Part shown: piece after piece, positions 7,639 to 10,601 of the stretch
How the letters are laid out: each line of letters opens with the position of its first letter
Position numbering within the stretch: the first letter of the stretch is position 1
Source: Lunasporangiospora selenospora
Taxonomy: Eukaryota > Mortierellomycota > Mortierellomycetes > Mortierellales > Mortierellaceae
Assembly (NCBI GenBank): GCA_015680635.1
Contig: JAABOA010000397.1
Location: forward strand, 5,082-15,682
Direction: 5' to 3'
DNA: 10,601 nt
Translations under genes and position numbers: made by a program
The notes under the pieces: model-generated
What the model saw: only the letters and a program-made list of their open reading frames with translations
Told to the model about the DNA's origin: nothing
Databases searched by the model: none

Positions 7639-10345
7639 TTAGGCATCTTCAGAGTCCTCCTCTTCTTCGCCCTCCGAGATCCTGGTTGGGTGTTTGGACC
7701 GCTGAAAAACGGCGGCAGCAGCAGCCTGGACTGGATTCAATGCTATCCGATGACTTTGATCCCCCGTAGGCGCAACAAGATTGGTAGTCGAGGTTTGATC
7801 TGCTCCCGACAAGTTGGAGGAACTGGACGAGGTTGGTGAAAGCTCTGCTGCTGGTACAATGGTATCTTTTTCGTCTCTTTTCTCCTCTTCGTTGGACACC
7901 TCGTCCTTTTCTTGATCCTCTTGCTCCTGTTTCCGGTGGGCTGGCAGAGGCGTGTCACTATCCCGACGGCCACGACCATGGAAGAGCGTCCCAAAGAAGC
8001 CGCGTTTTGGTTTTGAGGGTGGTTGAGAGGACAGACCATCGGCCGGGTCGACACCGCTCCGAACTTGTTCCGTTGATTCAGAACCTTTTCCGTCTGTCAC
8101 CGCGCCTGCTGAGGGATTGGTCTCCTTTTCAGTGAATTCACCTCCACCTGTACCACCGCCTTGGCTCAGCCCTGACGCTGAAGACGACTTTGCATTCAGG
8201 CGAGGTGATGGAGGGGCCCCTGCTGTGCGAGACGACATGGGTAGTACGGGTGGGATATAAAGAGAGTATGTTGGCTGTGCCTGGACGGGCTCGACGGCAA
8301 TTACTGTCCGGCCACCGATATGGGTTGGGTCATTCATCTCCATTATATCTCCACCTGCACCAGAAACCGAGACAGTTGGTGATGTAGGTGCTCTGTTGAA
8401 CCTTGGTCGCATAAAGAATGAACCAGCGACGATCGGGCTCGTAGGTGAAAGGGACGTGGGACTGGTGGCCGTTGGAGATTGTGCCTCGTTCGTACTAGTC
8501 AAGGTACTTGATGATCCTGAAGACACAGGAGGGGTTGCTGGACTGATAGACAACCTGGGCGGCATAAACATGGATCCCGAAATAGGCCTATGCTGCTGAC
8601 CATACTGAGAGACTGGCCGAGTCTGTTTCTCTCCCAACTGCTCTGTGGCCTCATTCTTCGCTTCGGGATCCTCGGGCATGTCCACTACCACTTCGACGCC
8701 ATTTGAATCCTTGGAGCTGTCCTTTTCAGAGGGCTTTTCTTCTAATCCCTGCAGTGAAGCTTGATTAACCGGACTCTGTTCAAATCGAATTGTTGAAGAT
8801 CTCGAACTTGATAATGGTGCCTGTTGTTGCTTAGAAAGTGCCTTCTTGTCATCTCCAGATAACTGCTGCCGAGGCGGCAATGGCCGGTAGATCTGATAGC
8901 GATTTGTCGTTCCATGCTTTTCGTCCGAGACCACAATCTCACACAATTGTACGCGCACTTGTGCATCGTTCGGGCCCATGATCATGGTCGAATGTGGCAG
9001 TCCACTGGTCGTTCCTGGGACCAACAAATGGTGTGCTCCTACGATACTCTGCGGTCGTGACTGGAGAGGGCGATATGCCATAACACCTGCACCAGATGAT
9101 GCGGATGATGCAACTCCTGTTACACTAGCTGCGTTTGAGAGTCTTCGCTTCCGGTTCAGCAGACTTTCCGCACCTGCTCCACGGTTCGGGTTTAAGGGCG
9201 AACTGTAAAGAGGAGAATGAGATGAGTTGTAGTAACTTCCCGTGCCTGCTCCTGCCGCACCACTGGCGCCACGGTAGTGGGCAGAACCCAAGCTTGGTTG
9301 CTGACGGAGGTCGCGAGCTATTCTACGGATCGAACTAAAAGGCGAGGCACGCATATCGGCTGCTGTCGGCTCCAAATCCTCAATTGTAACTCTTCCTGAT
9401 GCGGTTGCTGCAGTGATAATTGATGCATCGTCAGCGTCGCCGCCTGCGATAAAACCACTACCACCGTCAATAGTGCCAATAATGCTTATTCCGGATGAAG
9501 AAGCACCAGGAGCATGGAGGTGTACGACGGGCTTGGAGGTCTGAAGGAGGAGAACACCACCACAAATGACAAGAAATCCAGCGCAGACAGTAAGAATGGC
9601 GACTACTGAAGCGTTAAAGCCCTGATAAAGAATTGCAGAGGTAATGATTGTTGCCGATGTAAAAGTAACATAGTATGTTGGAGTAACCATGGCTAATAGT
9701 GACAATGAGCATGAAATGATGCGCGTTCAAGAGTTAGTCTCTTCCTCGTTTCCTTTTACACCTGTGCAAATCTCTTATTTGTTCCCCGCTCCTGGTTGGA
9801 GGTTCATTACCTGTATTAAAGAGATTAAGAGCCTTATTCAAATAGTTGATCTCGGTCAAAAGCGTAATGACCATAAACACAATGACCAGATATATGAACC
9901 AGTTCGTGAACTGGGGTTCTCCTGTCGAGATGTTGTGCACAATTGCCGCGCCCAGACCCTGAGTCGCCACGACAGACAGTGAGCCGATTAACGAGCACAC
10001 GGTGATGTAGACCATCATATGTTCTCGTCCCCATCGCGGACCAGCCTTGAAGATCAAGATAAGCGAGACGATGATCAAAACTGCCATCCAGACAAGGAAC
10101 CCGGGCTGTAACATGTACGATTTGAACTCTTGGATCGTCTTGACAGATGTCTGCTCAGGTGCATGCAACACAATGATTGTCGCGCCAATGATGCATTGCG
10201 CACAGCCAACTTTTCCCTGCAAGTTGAGTCTTTCCTTAAGGAAGATCGAGGATAGGATGGCACTGCGAGGCCAGAAAGGTCAGCAAGAGTGGCCACGTGA
10301 GATTTCTGGTCAAGATGAGCAAGAGAGAAATAAAGGCAAAGGAGA

Positions 10346-10379
<34 letters not shown>

Positions 10380-10482
10380 TGCTTTCCCTACCATATGACT
10401 ACGCTCAGGGCTCCGAGCGGGGTAACCAGGATGGGCTGTACGAACGCGTAAGCGACAAAGTTACAAACCTCGCCTACGACCA
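7639..10482 (-). CDS. NIPA/DUF803-type magnesium transporter with long cytoplasmic tail; 5' end outside the window
   Basis: Three exons are visible: 10392-10482, 9811-10262 and 7639-9692, joined across introns 10263-10391 (GTAGGG...CGCAG, branch-like GCTGACC) and 9693-9810 (GTAATG...TTAG, branch-like CTAAC). Both joins restore family sequence: GALSVVI-C-AILSSIFLKE and NKALNLFNT-A-MVTPTYYV. The window holds about 864 residues, lacking the N terminus with the first helices. Hallmarks are GEVCNFVAYAF, ILVTPLGALSV, LKERLNLQGKVGC, IVLHAP and YLNKALNLFNTAMVTPTYYV. About seven hydrophobic segments remain of the nine usual for NIPA proteins, which move Mg2+ across plasma or endosomal membranes. After the last helix (about residue 233) comes a Ser/Thr/Pro-rich tail of some 630 residues with basic RKRRLSN and GRGRRDSDTP sites (kinase-like targets) and an acidic end (EGEEEEDSEDA). 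Animal NIPA proteins are about 330-400 residues, so the tail is an addition often seen in fungi. The acceptor at 10483-10484 shows that more exons lie to the right. Confidence 0.93.
10348..10377. repeat. (GA)15 microsatellite inside a NIPA intron
   Basis: Thirty bases of perfect GA repeat on the plus strand, read as CT on the coding strand, lie 13 bases into the 129-base intron 10263-10391. The tract is likely to vary in length between isolates. Confidence 0.95.
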
Positions 10483-10601
10483 CTGCATTTGCCACAAACA
10501 AACAAAAATAAACGAGGTGAGGAAACAGAAACTAGGCTGGAGAGGGGAAAGGAGAAAGAGGGAGAGGGGGAGTGGAGCGAGGATCAAGGAGTGAGAGAGA
10601 G
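10483..10601 (-). other. 3' part of an upstream NIPA intron, running off the window
   Basis: The minus strand is strongly pyrimidine-rich and ends in a T-rich tract and AAATGCAG before the exon at 10482. No donor-like GTRAGT/GTATGT is present on the minus strand up to the edge, so the intron probably extends past base 10601. The exon entered carries the last two bases of a split codon, consistent with a split Met or similar codon. Confidence 0.6.

Noticed and set aside
7833-9338. Several plus-strand open frames antisense to the NIPA tail exon
   Set aside because: They are by-products of the low-complexity coding strand; the minus frame is continuous and spliced in phase to conserved NIPA exons.
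10047-10451. 134-codon plus-strand open frame near the right end
   Set aside because: It runs antisense through two NIPA exons and the intron microsatellite, whose repeat it translates as alternating Arg/Glu.

Overview
The window reads as nuclear DNA from a filamentous fungus, most likely an early-diverging (Mucoromycota, Mortierella-like) one. The evidence is spliceosomal introns of about 80-130 bases with GT...AG ends, pyrimidine-rich leaders with TATA-like boxes close to start codons, homopolymer and CT/GA tracts between genes, and a NIPA-type magnesium transporter with a very long low-complexity cytoplasmic tail. The lineage is an inference from general character, not from a marker gene.

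Layout. (1) Positions 1-292, minus strand: the 5' part of an unrecognised protein gene that runs off the left edge. (2) About 225 bases of shared upstream DNA separate it from a divergent plus-strand gene. (3) Positions 517-2052, plus strand: a complete, intronless von Willebrand factor A domain protein with an intact MIDAS metal site. (4) Positions 2181-5914: a gene-poor stretch of decayed coding sequence. It contains a diverged long inverted repeat (3106-3422 and 4858-5131) whose outermost 19 bases match exactly in inverted orientation. It may be a 2.03 kb foldback or terminal-inverted-repeat element. Between and beside the arms lie broken reading frames (2181-2892, 3637-4370, 5660-5914). 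(5) Positions 5915-7638: mostly non-coding, with poly-G tracts, one good palindromic hairpin and a doubtful small minus-strand gene. (6) Positions 7639-10482, minus strand: three exons of a NIPA/DUF803 transporter whose 5' end lies beyond the right edge.

The intact genes show no sign of a shared pathway. The vWA protein is probably an intracellular adaptor or assembly factor, and the NIPA protein a membrane Mg2+ transporter. The most interesting part is the relic zone with its inverted repeat. No tRNA, rRNA, CRISPR array or prokaryotic operon structure was seen.
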